From assembly GCA_947652605.1 (NCBI GenBank), contig OX393577.1:26229466-26293465 (forward strand): a stretch of DNA of 64,000 bases, read 5' to 3'. The first letter of the stretch is position 1. Every line of letters begins with the position of its first letter. Shown here piece by piece: positions 1-10,140 of the stretch. The notes beneath the pieces are model-generated. The model worked only from the letters and a program-made list of their open reading frames with translations. It had not been told where the DNA came from and did not search any database. The DNA is from Elmis aenea (lineage: Eukaryota; Arthropoda; Insecta; Coleoptera; Elmidae). A program made the position numbers and the translations under genes.

Positions 1-188
1 CTGAAAATTAGTTTTTATTACATCACAACAAACCCACAACAATTGAAATGTTTTGTTATTTTGTAAGACTTTTATTAGTTTCAGAACTTGGGACCAAAAT
101 AGCTCATTTTACAACTATATCTTTAAAGTCATTTCAGCTTCTATATTTTCTATGGATAATATTACTGAAGAAAAAAAATCTCATAAAG

Positions 189-439
189 CAGTAACGTAGC
201 CAGGATTTTTATTCGGAGGGGGTCCGAACATTTTTTTATACAAAAATCGTGAAAAAACTTCATGATTTCAAATACTTATACACATTTCTTGCTTTTTTAT
301 AAGGTGTTAACATTCATAAAAAAATCAGAGCTGTCAAAGCACCAAGCAAAAGTATTTCAAATACAAAAATAATTTTGAATGACAATCGAATTCAGGAGAG
401 GTCCGGACCCCCCGGACTTCCCTCTTGGCTACGTCCCTG
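189..439. mobile_element. hAT-like MITE (CAGTAACGTAGCC...GGCTACGTCCCTG)
   Basis: The ends are inverted copies of each other: CAGTAACGTAGCC on the left, GGCTACGTCCCTG on the right, with a related GGGGGTCC-type block just inside. The flanks repeat CATAAAG (182-188 and 440-446), a 7-bp direct duplication close to the 8 bp expected for hAT elements. There is no coding capacity. It sits directly against the MULE that follows. Confidence 0.72.
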
Positions 440-450
440 CATAAAGTAAT

Positions 451-573
451 GGTGCAGTGTTGTTTCATCCGTGCTTATTCATCCGAACGCCAAAATCGTG
501 CGGATTCATCCGAGCCTACCTCTGTTAATGTGAACCCTTACCTTCTAGGAATTATAGCTACCTGTCGCCCAGT
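451..573. repeat. MULE left terminal inverted repeat
   Basis: It begins GGTGCAGTG and includes TTCATCCGTGCTTATTCATC and TAGGAATTATAGCTACCTGT. It is the reverse complement, with scattered mismatches, of 2429-2551. The word TTCATCCG recurs three times near the outer edge, which may mark transposase binding sites. Confidence 0.85.
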
Positions 574-926
574 GGAGCGCCAGGCTAATTGTATTTGCAA
601 TGATTTGGCAAGTAATAAGGAATAAATGAAAAAGATTTTAAATTGAAATGCGTGGGTGTTATATTTTATACAAATAAATTACAAAAATGAAATACAATAA
701 AAAGCATATAACATTATTATACCTAAGAATACACACTGAAATATAACATGTAATACAAACAAAATAACAATTCAACCTAAACAAAATGTTGCGTTCTTAT
801 ACCTTGTAATAAACAAAAAAAAATTAATTTAATTTACGTAACAATATATTGTAATTTGTTCAGGCACGTTTCAAAGTTTATTTGTTTAAGTACACATTGT
901 TGCATAGTTTTATTTATCGCATTGTC

Positions 927-2192
927 TTAATTAATATATATTGTTTTTCTCCGTTTTGGGGTTAAGTTAAGTTCGCACTTTTGTTTTATAAACAAAGAAT
1001 TACGAGCGTCTTCTTGTAAAATCTGTATCAATTGGTAAATATGAGGATTCTTTCTGCCAATTAATCTATTCAACTTGCTATGCCAGCCTTCAAGTGCATT
1101 GGTTGTTCGATGTTGTTGAACATAACATATCCACATGTTATTAATGTTTTCATTTTGTAACCATTGATTAACGAAATAATCATTAAACATGGTTATTAAT
1201 TCGCTTTCGGGAGAATCTTCCATAATAACAAGCTAGGCATCGTCAATTAAATTTGATGGCACACTTACGAATATGTTGGCGTATTTCTGTATCGTTTTTA
1301 TAAAAAGTTGTTAGCCCTATTTTTTGCACTTTACGCCATAAACACTGATGAAAATGAAAGTTGCACCCTGTTAAAATAGTTTTAGGTAACACTTTCCTAA
1401 TAGCATTGATTGCTGCTACTTCAAAATTTATTTTAATTTGTGTTGGTTCCCACAGAGGCACTAACTATTTTATTATTGTTAATAGTTTCACATATGTCTC
1501 TTCTTTTCTATTTGGTAACATACTATATATGATAGAACGGGGATAATGTTTGTTTCATTTATGTTGCTCCCAAGGTGCACATGTAATGTGTATAGTTGAT
1601 CAAAAAACGCACAGCAACTTTTAAATGTTCCGTCCGCAAAAAAAATTGTATGTTCTTGTAAGCACTTCATAAGTTGCTTATTGCCGAATATAATAATTCT
1701 ATTTTTAGTTTCTTTTCCACTGTCATAACACACAAAATCTTGAAATTTTTCGGGAATTTCGATTTCTTGTATATTGCTGAATTGCGTGTATCCCAAAGAA
1801 TCAAGACGATATTTGTATAAACTTGATTTTCTTTGATCAAAACTAGGGATTTTTGCTATAAATTGAAGGCCTCGATGTCTTACTGTTGTTAGTTCTTCCT
1901 CGAATATTTTAGGAGTTGCTGTAACTTCTTCGCGACTTCGTTTTTTACATTCTTCCATGCACAACATTTCACTTTCGTTTACTAAGTTTGGTACACAAGA
2001 GTGCTCAATCACATTGGATATCGTACTATCCATATCCAATACCATCACCAATCTTCCAGAACACTTTACTGTGGTTCAACTCCAAATTTTTGTACCGTCT
2101 TTATTTTGCCTTTTTAACGTGTATTGATAACCATCAAAAAGGGCCATTGGCTTGTCCCTTTTGGTTTGAACAAATTGTACAGCAGAAGTCAT
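927..2192 (-). pseudogene. MULE transposase with FLYWCH zinc finger, broken
   Basis: The best start is an ATG at 2192 (MTSAVQFVQTKRDKP). It opens a FLYWCH-type N-terminus (LFDGYQYTLKRQNKDGTKIW) that is cut by a TGA where a Trp is expected, near 2075. The frame then continues through 2051-1488 with the MULE domain, including FADGTFKSCC, the usual first catalytic Asp. A frameshift near 1515-1500 moves the frame to 1461-1243 (EVAAINAIRKVLP, GCNFHFHQCLWRKVQ). After a further break the frame resumes at 1223-927 with TTNALEGWHSKLNRLIG, which carries the expected Glu. The second catalytic position reads INFE, where family members usually have DFE, so a key Asp appears to be Asn. The gene is inactive. 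Family assignment is firm from motif order and the long TIRs. Confidence 0.85.
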
Positions 2193-2428
2193 GATGTTGT
2201 TATATTTACTGATAACTAACAACAATTGAAATTTACATACCAGCAACCCTTTTGAATAGCAGTTTCTGGACGAAGGGGGTTATTTTTTCAAACCAGAGTA
2301 TTGATAATATTTTAAATAGTGGGAAAAACATTAATTTATTCTGAACTAAATTCAAATGCTCAAAATAAGAGCTTTTCAGTTTAATATTCTAATAAGAATT
2401 TCAATTACATTTAACTAGTCTAGCCCCC

Positions 2429-2551
2429 GCTGAGCGACAGGTAGCTATAATTCCTAGAAGGTAAGGGTTCGCATTAACGAAGGTAGGCTCGGATGAATCC
2501 GCACGATTTTGCCGTTCGGATGAACAAGCACGGATGAATTAGCACGACACC
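2429..2551. repeat. MULE right terminal inverted repeat
   Basis: This is the inverted partner of 451-573 and ends AGCACGACACC. The scattered substitutions between the two arms suggest the element has not moved recently. Confidence 0.85.
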
Positions 2552-2560
2552 TTAAGTAAT

Positions 2561-2800
2561 ATTGTATATCTATCATATATTTTTAACTAATTATAATTTA
2601 ATAAATCAGCGTTCTGTACTGGTCACAGTTACCGAAAGTTTTAAAATGCAATACAAATGTTGAGGGAAATTTACTAATAATTATTTTCTAGTAGTTTAGT
2701 TTTGAATAGGGATTTTTCTTATTTTATATATTGTGATAAACCGTACCTAGATAGGCCGCACTGTTGTGGAAGCATACTTATTACTCTATGTTGATTGTTT
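2561..2800. other. AT-rich spacer
   Basis: This lies between the MULE and the piggyBac element. I see no gene or repeat in it. Confidence 0.6.
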
Positions 2801-3080
2801 TTAACCCCTTAACGCTCAAGTTGTTTTTAAGTTTACCGACCAAAAATGATTGACTTTTTTTATTATAGAAAAGTAATCGTAAGGTATAGTGTAACACATT
2901 TTTTGTGCTATAGGACGTTGGAAGGGGGTAAAAAATTGAAATTGGCGGTAAACAATATTTATTGGACTAAAGTAGGCATACGCATTTAGATACATATTTG
3001 TGCACATATTTTTATAAATAATTTTATACATGTTATTTACATATTTATATACATATTTATTACATATTAATAAATATACT

Positions 3081-4195
3081 TCAGAAAAAAAGTATGACAA
3101 TTATTGACGTCAGTGACAAGCCAAGAATATTTAAAAATATAACTGAGTATGATATCATAAAGCATGGCACAACGCACAGGCCAACATTACAGTTCTTGCA
3201 ATAATATCGTGTTTCTTTTCTTACCTTTTTACCTCTCTTATCTCGTTTGTTGCAACAAACAGCGCAACATCTACTTGGTGCAATTTTCTTCTCCGTCGGA
3301 GGTACAAATTCGGGAAAGTGTCTTTCGGTCAATCTAAATGGTGCAGGTTGCAAACTAGGCCGACCCATTTTTTTGGTTGATATGCCCGAATGATATTTTT
3401 CAATTAGTTTTTCCACTAGTATCTTACGGAAGTCCAAATGATCTCTTTTTCCTCCTTGTTTTTGATACAGTACGAACGAATTCCAGATAGATATATCCAA
3501 AAGATGAAAAAATATTTTTTTATAATATTTTTTTCCTCTTTTTCTGGTAGTTGGATAATCGTGTAGGTGCTAATCCAGCCGATCAACACCTCCCATTGTG
3601 TCATTGCAGTCGATGACAACTTTTGGCTTTTGGATCGGCATTCCATCTTTGTCTAGTTTGTTTATTTTTTCCTTTTCTGCGTTATGGACTGTTAAAAGCA
3701 GACAAACATCTTTTTTGTCCTTCCACTTCATTACCATAGTTTTCCCTTTTTGAAAAGCTACAATTTCTCCCCTTTTCAATTTTGTATGTTTGATTTCCAA
3801 TGGAGTGTCTTTTCTATTGCTTCTCATGGTACCATATATATCCGTTTTTCGATTTACAAGGATATCCGCCAATTGCGAGGAAGTATAAAAATTGTCTGTT
3901 GTCAAACAGTAGCCCATATCCAATAATGGCTCCATCAGTGACAAGACCACCTGAGAGGATACTGGCATATCTTTATATGTATCGCTTACTAAAGTCCCTT
4001 TTCCAGTGCATATGATGGAGGAATATAAATAACCCGACTTGGATTCGCAAAGTACATACATTTTTATTCCAAAACGAGCTCGTTTTAGCGGTATATACTG
4101 TTTCCAACCTAGTCGACCTTTATAGAGCATTAGACTTTCGTCAATTATGACATCTCTTTGCGGTATATATAATGAAGAACACTTTTTGTTTATGA
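3081..4195 (-). pseudogene. piggyBac-like transposase (DDE_Tnp_1_7), 5'-truncated, one in-frame stop
   Basis: The open frame runs from the Penelope junction near 4195 through SSLYIPQRDVIIDESLMLYK, which holds the first catalytic Asp. It continues through LTTDNFYTSSQLADIL with the second Asp and DTMGGVDRLD with the third. A TAG then interrupts the frame near 3572, probably a mutated CAG (Gln). The same frame carries on with HLHDYPTTRKRGKKYYKK and DISIWNSFVLY. It then reaches a Cys-rich C-terminus (CCAVCCNKRDKRGKKV, YYCKNCNVGLCVVPCF) resembling the piggyBac zinc-binding tail. All three Asp residues survive, but the N-terminal region and any start codon are gone, so the gene cannot be functional. 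Confidence 0.85.
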
Positions 4196-4235
4196 GTGGG
4201 TGGTTTTCGGGTTGTGCCGTGTGGAATTATTAATG

Positions 4236-4275
4236 CTTGACGTTTCGTCGTCCATGCTGACGACTTCTTCAGAAG
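4236..4275 (-). ncRNA. Hammerhead ribozyme-like motif of the Penelope-like element
   Basis: Read on the minus strand, the order is CTT, then CTGAAGA, then A, then GTCGTC, a loop AGCATG, GACGAC, and then GAAACGTC followed by AAG. CTGAAGA fits the hammerhead core CUGANGA. GTCGTC/GACGAC gives a perfect 6-bp stem II, and GAAAC is the second core strand. CTT/AAG would start stem I. ACGT between the core strands is self-complementary, so stem III could form only between two RNA copies. Hammerheads, often dimeric, are known in Penelope-like elements. Self-cleavage here is inferred. Confidence 0.6.
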
Positions 4276-5054
4276 GGGTCTGACTGCTGTTGTCGTGATT
4301 TGCTCCGCGTTATATAGCGATGGGTCGCTACGCTCGGTTGCGTCTTGTCTCGGGTCGGTGATCGTGGATCGTCGCGCTTGGTTTGTTCTTTAGAGCCAGT
4401 TGGATCTGGATTGTCGTTCTGTGGCTTCTTGTGTAAAGCTAACCGCCAGGTGTTGCTCAATCGGTAGCCATCTTCTCGATTAAAGTTGTTAGGGTTTTTC
4501 ATAATCTCGATGGACTCCCTGATGACTCTTTGATAGTAGAAGTCGTTTCTAGCCAATATTTGCACGTTGTTGTAGTCTATTGCATGGTCTATTGCATGGT
4601 CTGCTGGTTGCAGTACATGTTCTGCTACCGCCGATCTGGTTATGTGGCCAAGTCTGCAATCTCTTTGATGTTCTTTGACTCTGCTTGCGATGCTTCTGCC
4701 TGTTTGGCCGATGTAGCTTTTCCCGCAGTTGCATTGAAGTTGATATATGCCTTTCACTTGTAGTTTGGGTAGCGTGTCTTTGTTGGACGGGAGCGCTTGT
4801 TCGATTTTCTTGTTTGTGTTGAAGCGCATGCCGATGATCTTTTTTGCCAGTAGTCGCTTAATTCTGTCGGTGACGCCTGCGATGTAAGGCAGACAGGCAT
4901 ATTTGGTGAATTCTTGTTTGTCGGTTTTGTTGTGGTGCTTGGTGGCTTGTCTTATATCTTTCGAGCTGTAACCATTCTTCATTAAGGCTTTTCGTACATG
5001 TTGTACTTCGTCTTGTTTGCTGGATTCGTCACAAATTTTGTTGTTAATTTGCAA
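4269..5054 (-). pseudogene. Penelope-like C-terminal fragment with GIY-YIG endonuclease
   Basis: This is a 261-codon open frame without internal stops, but it is only the C-terminal part of a Penelope polyprotein. Residues about 1-90 match the segment linking the RT to the nuclease (HVRKALMKNGYSSKDIR, YIAGVTDRIKRLL). The GIY-YIG nuclease follows: KGIYQLQCNCGKSYIGQTGR, then SRVKEHQRD, then AVAEH. The CxC before SYIGQTGR is usual for the Penelope type. A 12-base tandem duplication gives the protein repeat HAIDHAID, a possible local error. The tail is basic and polar (THRYITRSKSRQQQ). The stop codon at 4269-4271 overlaps the hammerhead-like core. With no RT the fragment cannot mobilise itself. 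Confidence 0.85.
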
Positions 5055-5187
5055 ATTAATTACCTTGTTCTAACTGTACCACTATCGTCACCAAGCAACA
5101 GTACACTAACTTAATCTTTCAAACTTATTATATTTCTACAAAATAATGTCTCATGGGGCATTAAAAGTTTTATTTTGCACGAACAAG

Positions 5188-5254
5188 CATGCCCGTGTCA
5201 GACACGGGCATGAGCAAAAACGACCGTCTTACTTGACCGTGTCAGACACGGTCA
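5188..5254. repeat. Two subterminal palindromes of the piggyBac element
   Basis: 5188-5212 (CATGCCCGTGTC-A-GACACGGGCATG) and 5234-5254 (TGACCGTGTC-A-GACACGGTCA) are perfect palindromes around a single central A. They share the core CCGTGTCAGACACGG and sit 15-80 bp inside the right end. They are candidate sites for the transposase C-terminal domain or another regulator. No equivalent pair is visible at the left end. Confidence 0.7.
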
Positions 5255-5272
5255 TGAGCCTTAAGGGGTTAA

Positions 5273-5780
5273 TTATGGCTCGTGATCGTCTTTGTATGGT
5301 GGTTAAACCCTTAAACGTTGTTTTACGTAGTACACAAGTCTAGAGCAATTATTACACAGTAAGAAACAAATAAATCATAACCATTTTAACAACAAACTCC
5401 TTTATATGTCGATCGGCTGTGCAATTCTCGATGGTTGGTTCTTAGTTCTTAACTATCTAAGAGCGACTGTCCCAAGATTTTGGGTTCCCTGTTATCGTAC
5501 TTTTTTTATTGTACTTGTATCCCTGTCGTCTTTTCCTATAAACACATTTGTACGAGAAATGTGTTCTACTTAAGATGTACAAATTTATCAACAAATCGTT
5601 TGTTGATTGATGAGACCCAAATACTGACATAAGACCCAAGTTATGACCGTAATATTTTAACGTTAATGTGTTTTACTAAAGTTGAAATTCTCGTGTTATA
5701 TGTTTTTATAACTAAGGCGCTAGCATTTGTTCCAATGTTATTTATTTAAAAGTAAATAAAGTAACATTGAAGTAAAAACT
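5273..5780. other. AT-rich spacer without recognised gene
   Basis: Only short open frames occur here, none with recognisable protein features. Confidence 0.5.
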
Positions 5781-6556
5781 AAATAATTGATTTCAGGTGG
5801 AGTGTCACAGTATCTAATAAAAATATTTGGTAAATTTTTATCTTCACTAAGAACTTCCAAAGGTTTTTCACAAAATTCATTTACATGTTCTTTCAACAGT
5901 TCAGAAAAGCAAGTTTCTTCAACTTAATGAAATATTTCATAATGTTCTAAAATTTCAGAAACTATTCAAATTGTGCATCTATTTGAGCAATCAAGGAAAT
6001 AAAATTTAAAAAAATTATACTTTGCCACAGGGTTATCTAAAGATTCATCAGGACCTATTTCAGCAACTTTTTTTTATAGATACGATGGGTGAAAAACTCC
6101 GTGTTTTTACCTAGTCCACAAGTAATTTTTGAAAACTCGTATGATGATTTTTCAAATTCAGTATTTTTTATATCTTGAAGTACGTGTTGCACTGATTTTA
6201 TAAGTTAAAAAGCTGATACTAATGTCATGTCCTTGAAGCTAAAAATGTGTTATGATCTTCTGGTGTTTTTCCTGTATCAGTTTCAATTTCTTTATTTTCG
6301 CTTTCCATTTCAAAAACATGGTATATAACTTGATGTTCCAAAATTATATAGAAACATCTTTGTTATCCCTTGTTTTAAACTAATCTCAGTTTTCGTTAAA
6401 GGTTTTTTTTTTATTTTGAAAGTTTTCGTTTTTTTGCACTCAGGGAGTATTTTTATTCCGTAATTTACAAAATTGTTTAAATAAATGCCGTTTTGGGACC
6501 CCCAAGTCGGGGACCCAATTGCATTGCATCCACTGCAAATCCCTTGGCCGGCTCTG
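5780..6556 (-). pseudogene. Degenerate DNA-transposon remnant, probably hAT (zinc-finger MYM-like type)
   Basis: Minus-strand translation gives disconnected protein-like pieces in shifting frames: MESENKEIETDTGKTPEDHN, SVQHVLQDIKNTEFEKSSYE, TCGLGKNTEFFTHRI and LLKEHVNEFCEKPLEVLSED. The middle pieces resemble the helical part of ZMYM1/DUF4371-type hAT proteins, but I am not sure. The upstream edge, read inward from 6556 on the minus strand, is CAGAGCCGGC, like the CAGAGCCGG terminus of the MITE at 12743. That supports a hAT element whose other end is lost. Many stops and frameshifts make it non-coding. Confidence 0.35.
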
Positions 6557-7494
6557 CTACATGCTAAAATGAAGTTCGCACAACAAATGATTCGCGTAGC
6601 TTTCATTTAACATTGATGCCATCGAGTCAAAACAAAATAAATTGAAGTAAACTTAAGAAAAATAGTTTCAATACGGTTTATAAATATTCATTTACTATTA
6701 AAAAATTAATTTCTTTTGTGATTATGCAGGCGATAACAACATCTGACGGTGAGTGTAAAAATGATTACATCGTCTACTTTTACGTTTTTTTATTTACATT
6801 GCTTTAATAAACTCTCGTGTTATTTATATTACAAACATCATCTTTATTATTCCATTACGGGTAAAATGCAGTTTTTTATCAAAATTAATGGCGCTTTTTC
6901 TGCAAGCTTGTGTTGAATAATTAAACTTTAATAAAGACAGTATTTTTATTTAAATTAGCTTCTTGCAGCGTGCAATATGACTGATAAAAAAAGTAATAAA
7001 AAAATAAATTCTTACATTTTGTTTATGGACTATGAGAATAATGTGATTATAATGATTAAGCAAGTAATTGAAAAATGTTCATGGTCACACAGCTATCGAA
7101 ATAGTTTAAAAACAAATTTGTATTTGTTGAGAAATATATTAACGATATTAATTTGCGTTTTTAATGTAGTTTGCATCCTACTAAACGACTTTAAGTTAAA
7201 ATACCAGTTCCTGTAGATTATCTGGGTGGCTTTTGGCAGGTTCTACTCTCATTGTGTCACGAAACCATGTCTGACCCAGCAGTTATAAAACGTGAAGTAT
7301 AAAACTTATTAAGTACGTAATATTTTATTTTTATAAATTTCAAAAATGTACTGCAAAAAAACAAAAAAGTGTTCGCTTAATTTCAGTTATTATTTTTTAA
7401 TAACAATAATTTATCTAATTACGTACATAATTGTGTGACTAGATACTAAATAACGTTAAAGCTTTAAATATATCAAACAGCAGTATTTGTATAA
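6557..7494. other. AT-rich region without recognised gene
   Basis: The one open frame of note (6977-7216, 79 codons) is Lys/Asn/Ile-rich, in line with base composition, and matches nothing I know. Confidence 0.5.
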
Positions 7495-7785
7495 CAAGAA
7501 CGGAAAGTAACACTTTGCAGTCAGAGCGCGAGAACAGCAAATTACTTTCCGTTTAAATTATACTCACTTTTTCCTGACTTTAATTAAAATAAAGAAAAAT
7601 ATATTTTTTTTTGTTTTGAAAATTATTATTAAACGTTAGTTGGACATTATACAAATTGATCAGTCATGCTGTTACCATAGAAATACAACGAATCGATAAA
7701 CTTACGAAATATTTTTTCTTAAAATAATGGAGAACGTAGAAGACATGTTTATGGAAGAAAGTGTTACTTTCTGTTCGTGTTTATG
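7495..7785. repeat. Inverted-repeat pair, possible MITE
   Basis: CGGAAAGTAACACTTT near 7501 faces its inverted near-copy AAAGTGTTACTTTCTG near 7758. Further inverted GTTACTTTC words occur at about 7544 and 7860. Spacing and arms suggest a small decayed element, but no target duplication is clear. Confidence 0.35.
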
Positions 7786-9097
7786 TGTGGCATGGTAACA
7801 ATGTGCGCAAACAGCACTATCTCAAATGTGACATTGTCGATGTCAAAAAGTTAAAAAAGGGTTACTTTCTGATAAGTCGTAGCAATAAATTGTTTACAGA
7901 AAAATATAGTAACAACCTTTTTGTGTCTTTAAATATTTATTCTACGAAAATTAACAGATAGAAAATTGGTTTCGCAATTTTAAAAACCGCTCGCAATAAA
8001 GTCTAAATATTTAATTTCACCTAGTAGTAATATTATATAAGTGTGTCGTTCGAATTCAATAACCGTTGTGGAACCTCTGAGGTAGAGCAGTACTCAGCGT
8101 GGTGCAAGAGGTAATGTTTTTTTGATGAAGTGGGCATTCGGCAACAAAAGGTCTGAGAGTTCGTATTGACACGGCAGATTCCCTTCAGCTAAATCACTTA
8201 CAAGACGCCACAAAAGAATATGAATGAGATGCATTGTCCTACGAAAATTCGTATCCAAAATAACTTTGTTGCTCTTTTCTTGCCACGGTACTTTAGCTAT
8301 AGATTAACCAAGTCAAGTGTGCACATTTTGGCAGCAATAAAAAATGCGGTGGGAAAATACACCCGCAAGAATGAAAATAAACTGATACAAGCATAAAATC
8401 GCTATACACGTAACCTGTTTTAATTCCAGGTCTACCTGTTTGTAAAAACTGGGTATCAATTTTAAAATACCGGGGTTTGGGGAAGATACAGTTCACACGT
8501 TTTTCCAGACATTCTTAATGTGGCAAATGAAAGCAGTCGCAAAGAACAAATAAATAAATAAAACTTACAATTTAAACCTTCGTTTAAGGTACATTGAGAA
8601 GCTATTTATTCAATGAAAAACTTTTATTTTAGTTTGTTTTCTTTAAACTTTAAATTTTCAGAAATTTGATGTTACGGTGTCAGGTACATGACTGTAAGTT
8701 TTATGAAATCCAAAACTGATTGTTATTCCGTTTAACATAAAGGCATTACAACCAGAAAATATTTCTTTGTAACACTTGTAGATTTACTAAGTGTTCTAGC
8801 TAAAACAAAGCTAATGTTACCTGAAATAACAGTTTCATCTAGAAATAGCTTTAAACGCTTTTCTTTTTGTTATTGTTTCAACAAAAATGTAATCATATTG
8901 TTTCAGCACCTCAAAGTAAATAAGTTAATTTAAAATTTACTTAAATATTTCTCGAAGGAGTTCATTTTGAAAGCTAGATCATTTTCATGATTCTCGTCTC
9001 TTCGTCAGTTGTAGTCTTAGAATACGGATAGTAACAACGATCATGGTTGGCAAAGACGGTTGCTTAAAACTATAATAATTTAGTTAGACAAATAAAC
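7786..9097. other. AT-rich region without recognised gene
   Basis: Bases 8040-8280 are somewhat richer in GC and CpG than the surroundings but have no convincing open frame. Nothing else was recognised. Confidence 0.45.
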
Positions 9098-9530
9098 TTG
9101 GTAAAAAAAGGTCTCCCAATGTTTTTGTAAAATATAATTATAATAATATTTTGTGTTTACATTTTTTTTGACTCTCTAATTTTATAATAGGTTTGTTTCT
9201 CTACTTAATATTTTTACTTTATCAACGTTTAAATGGCTTGTGTCGTACGAAGCTTCCGTGAAAAGAGATTTGTTTGTTTGGTTTGGTTTTATATGTCTAA
9301 TGTGTTTTTTCACTTAGTAAAAAAGGGTCTCCCAATTTTTTTCTAAAATATATAATAATATTTTTGTGTTTAACAATTTTTCGACTCTCTAATTTTATAA
9401 TAGATTTGTTTCTCTACTTAATATTTTTTACTTTATCAACGTTTAAATGGCTTGTGTCGTACGATCTTCCGCGAAAAGAGATTTGTTTGTTTGGTTTGCT
9501 TTTGTATGTCTAAGGTGTTTTTTTCACGAG
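9098..9530. repeat. Tandem duplication, two copies of about 215 bp
   Basis: GGTCTCCCAAT at 9110 and 9326, and GGCTTGTGTCGTACGA at 9235 and 9449, show two head-to-tail copies with a period of 214-216 bp. They share most bases, with small indels in the poly-T and AT runs. The short open frames here (9447-9640) arise within the second copy and look incidental. Confidence 0.8.
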
Positions 9531-9818
9531 GGTTCATATCTCGTTTGGTTTGTCTTGTTTACACTTACAATACATTTTGTAAATTTCTTTACATTCGTAC
9601 AAAATGTTATCCTTGCCATTTTTGTTTAAATGATTTATAACTTTAGTTGTGCTTTAGTATATTTCTTTGAAATGTTGTTTAGATATTGTTTTTAATTTAA
9701 ATCTGTTATACCGTCGACATACGGTAAACAAAATCTATTAGTTCAATTATCTGTGTAATTAACACTATTTTTGTTAGTGACGTTATTAACTTTTTTGAGC
9801 ATTTTGTTTATATATTTT

Positions 9819-10140
9819 ACTAGCGTAGTGACCCGGCTTCGCTCGGTGAATTTTTTTATCAATCACAGACTACTCGCGCTTCGCGCTCGCGCCCGGTGGA
9901 CGTTTTTGACCTTTTGAGAATTTTGGATCTTTTGGGAATTTTGAAACTTTTGTGATTTTTGGATCTTTTGGGAATTTTGGTTCTTTTGGGAATTTTTGGA
10001 ACTTTTGGGAATTCTCATATAGCCTATGTTCTTCCCATGGTCCTATAGATTGTCTGTGCCAAATTTGGTCAGGATCGGATGAGTGGTATAGGAATGCATA
10101 AAGGACATACATACATACATTCATTTTTATATATATAGAT
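9819..10140 (+). mobile_element. RTE-like non-LTR retrotransposon 3' end or derived SINE
   Basis: The unit opens with ACTAGCGTAGTGACCCGGCT and a CpG-rich block. It runs through a small array of TTTTGGGAATTTT-type repeats (about 9905-10015). It continues with GTGCCAAATTTGGTCAGGAT and ends in ACATACATACAT and TATATATATAGATT. That plan matches the 3' untranslated end of RTE-like LINEs and their SINEs in insects. No reverse transcriptase is present. The Lys/Pro-rich minus-strand frame is a by-product of the repeats. Confidence 0.55.

Larger units (their letters stand above)
451..2551 (-). mobile_element. MULE (Mutator-like) DNA transposon, degenerate
   Basis: The element has imperfect TIRs of about 120 bp (451-573 and 2429-2551). 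The flanks TAAAGTAAT (442-450) and TTAAGTAAT (2552-2560) match at 8 of 9 bases, as expected for the 9-bp duplication of Mutator-like elements. It encloses one transposase gene on the minus strand, broken by stops and a frameshift. Bases 574-926 form the AT-rich 3' part of the element and show no gene. Confidence 0.85.
4190..5060 (-). mobile_element. Penelope-like retroelement, 5'-truncated 3' end
   Basis: It lies inside the piggyBac element and is oriented on the minus strand. It carries only the linker and GIY-YIG endonuclease end of a Penelope-like protein, plus a 3' region with a hammerhead-like motif. The reverse transcriptase is missing, as expected for 5' truncation. The left junction lies near 4190-4200, where the piggyBac reading frame begins. 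The right junction lies somewhere in 5055-5110. Confidence 0.78.
2801..5272 (-). mobile_element. piggyBac-like transposon, TTAA-flanked, with a nested retroelement
   Basis: TTAA stands at both edges (2801-2804 and 5269-5272). Inside them the ends are CCCCTTAACGCTCA on the left and, read inverted on the right, CCCCTTAAGGCTCA. This TTAA specificity and CCC terminus are hallmarks of piggyBac. Two perfect palindromes lie just inside the right end. The transposase is on the minus strand and has lost its N-terminal part, where a Penelope-like element (about 4190-5060) now sits. Confidence 0.87.

Noticed and set aside
4530..4763. Plus-strand 77-codon frame
   Set aside because: It is antisense to the Penelope-like endonuclease frame, whose GIY-YIG motifs are unambiguous.
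7761..7961. 66-codon frame after the inverted repeat
   Set aside because: AT-rich composition, no motif, and it begins within the repeat arm.
9870..10124. Minus-strand frame rich in KFPKDPKF repeats, resembling a structural protein
   Set aside because: It lies entirely in the TTTTGGGAATTTT-type repeats of the RTE-like tail, and the repeat DNA explains the peptide pattern.
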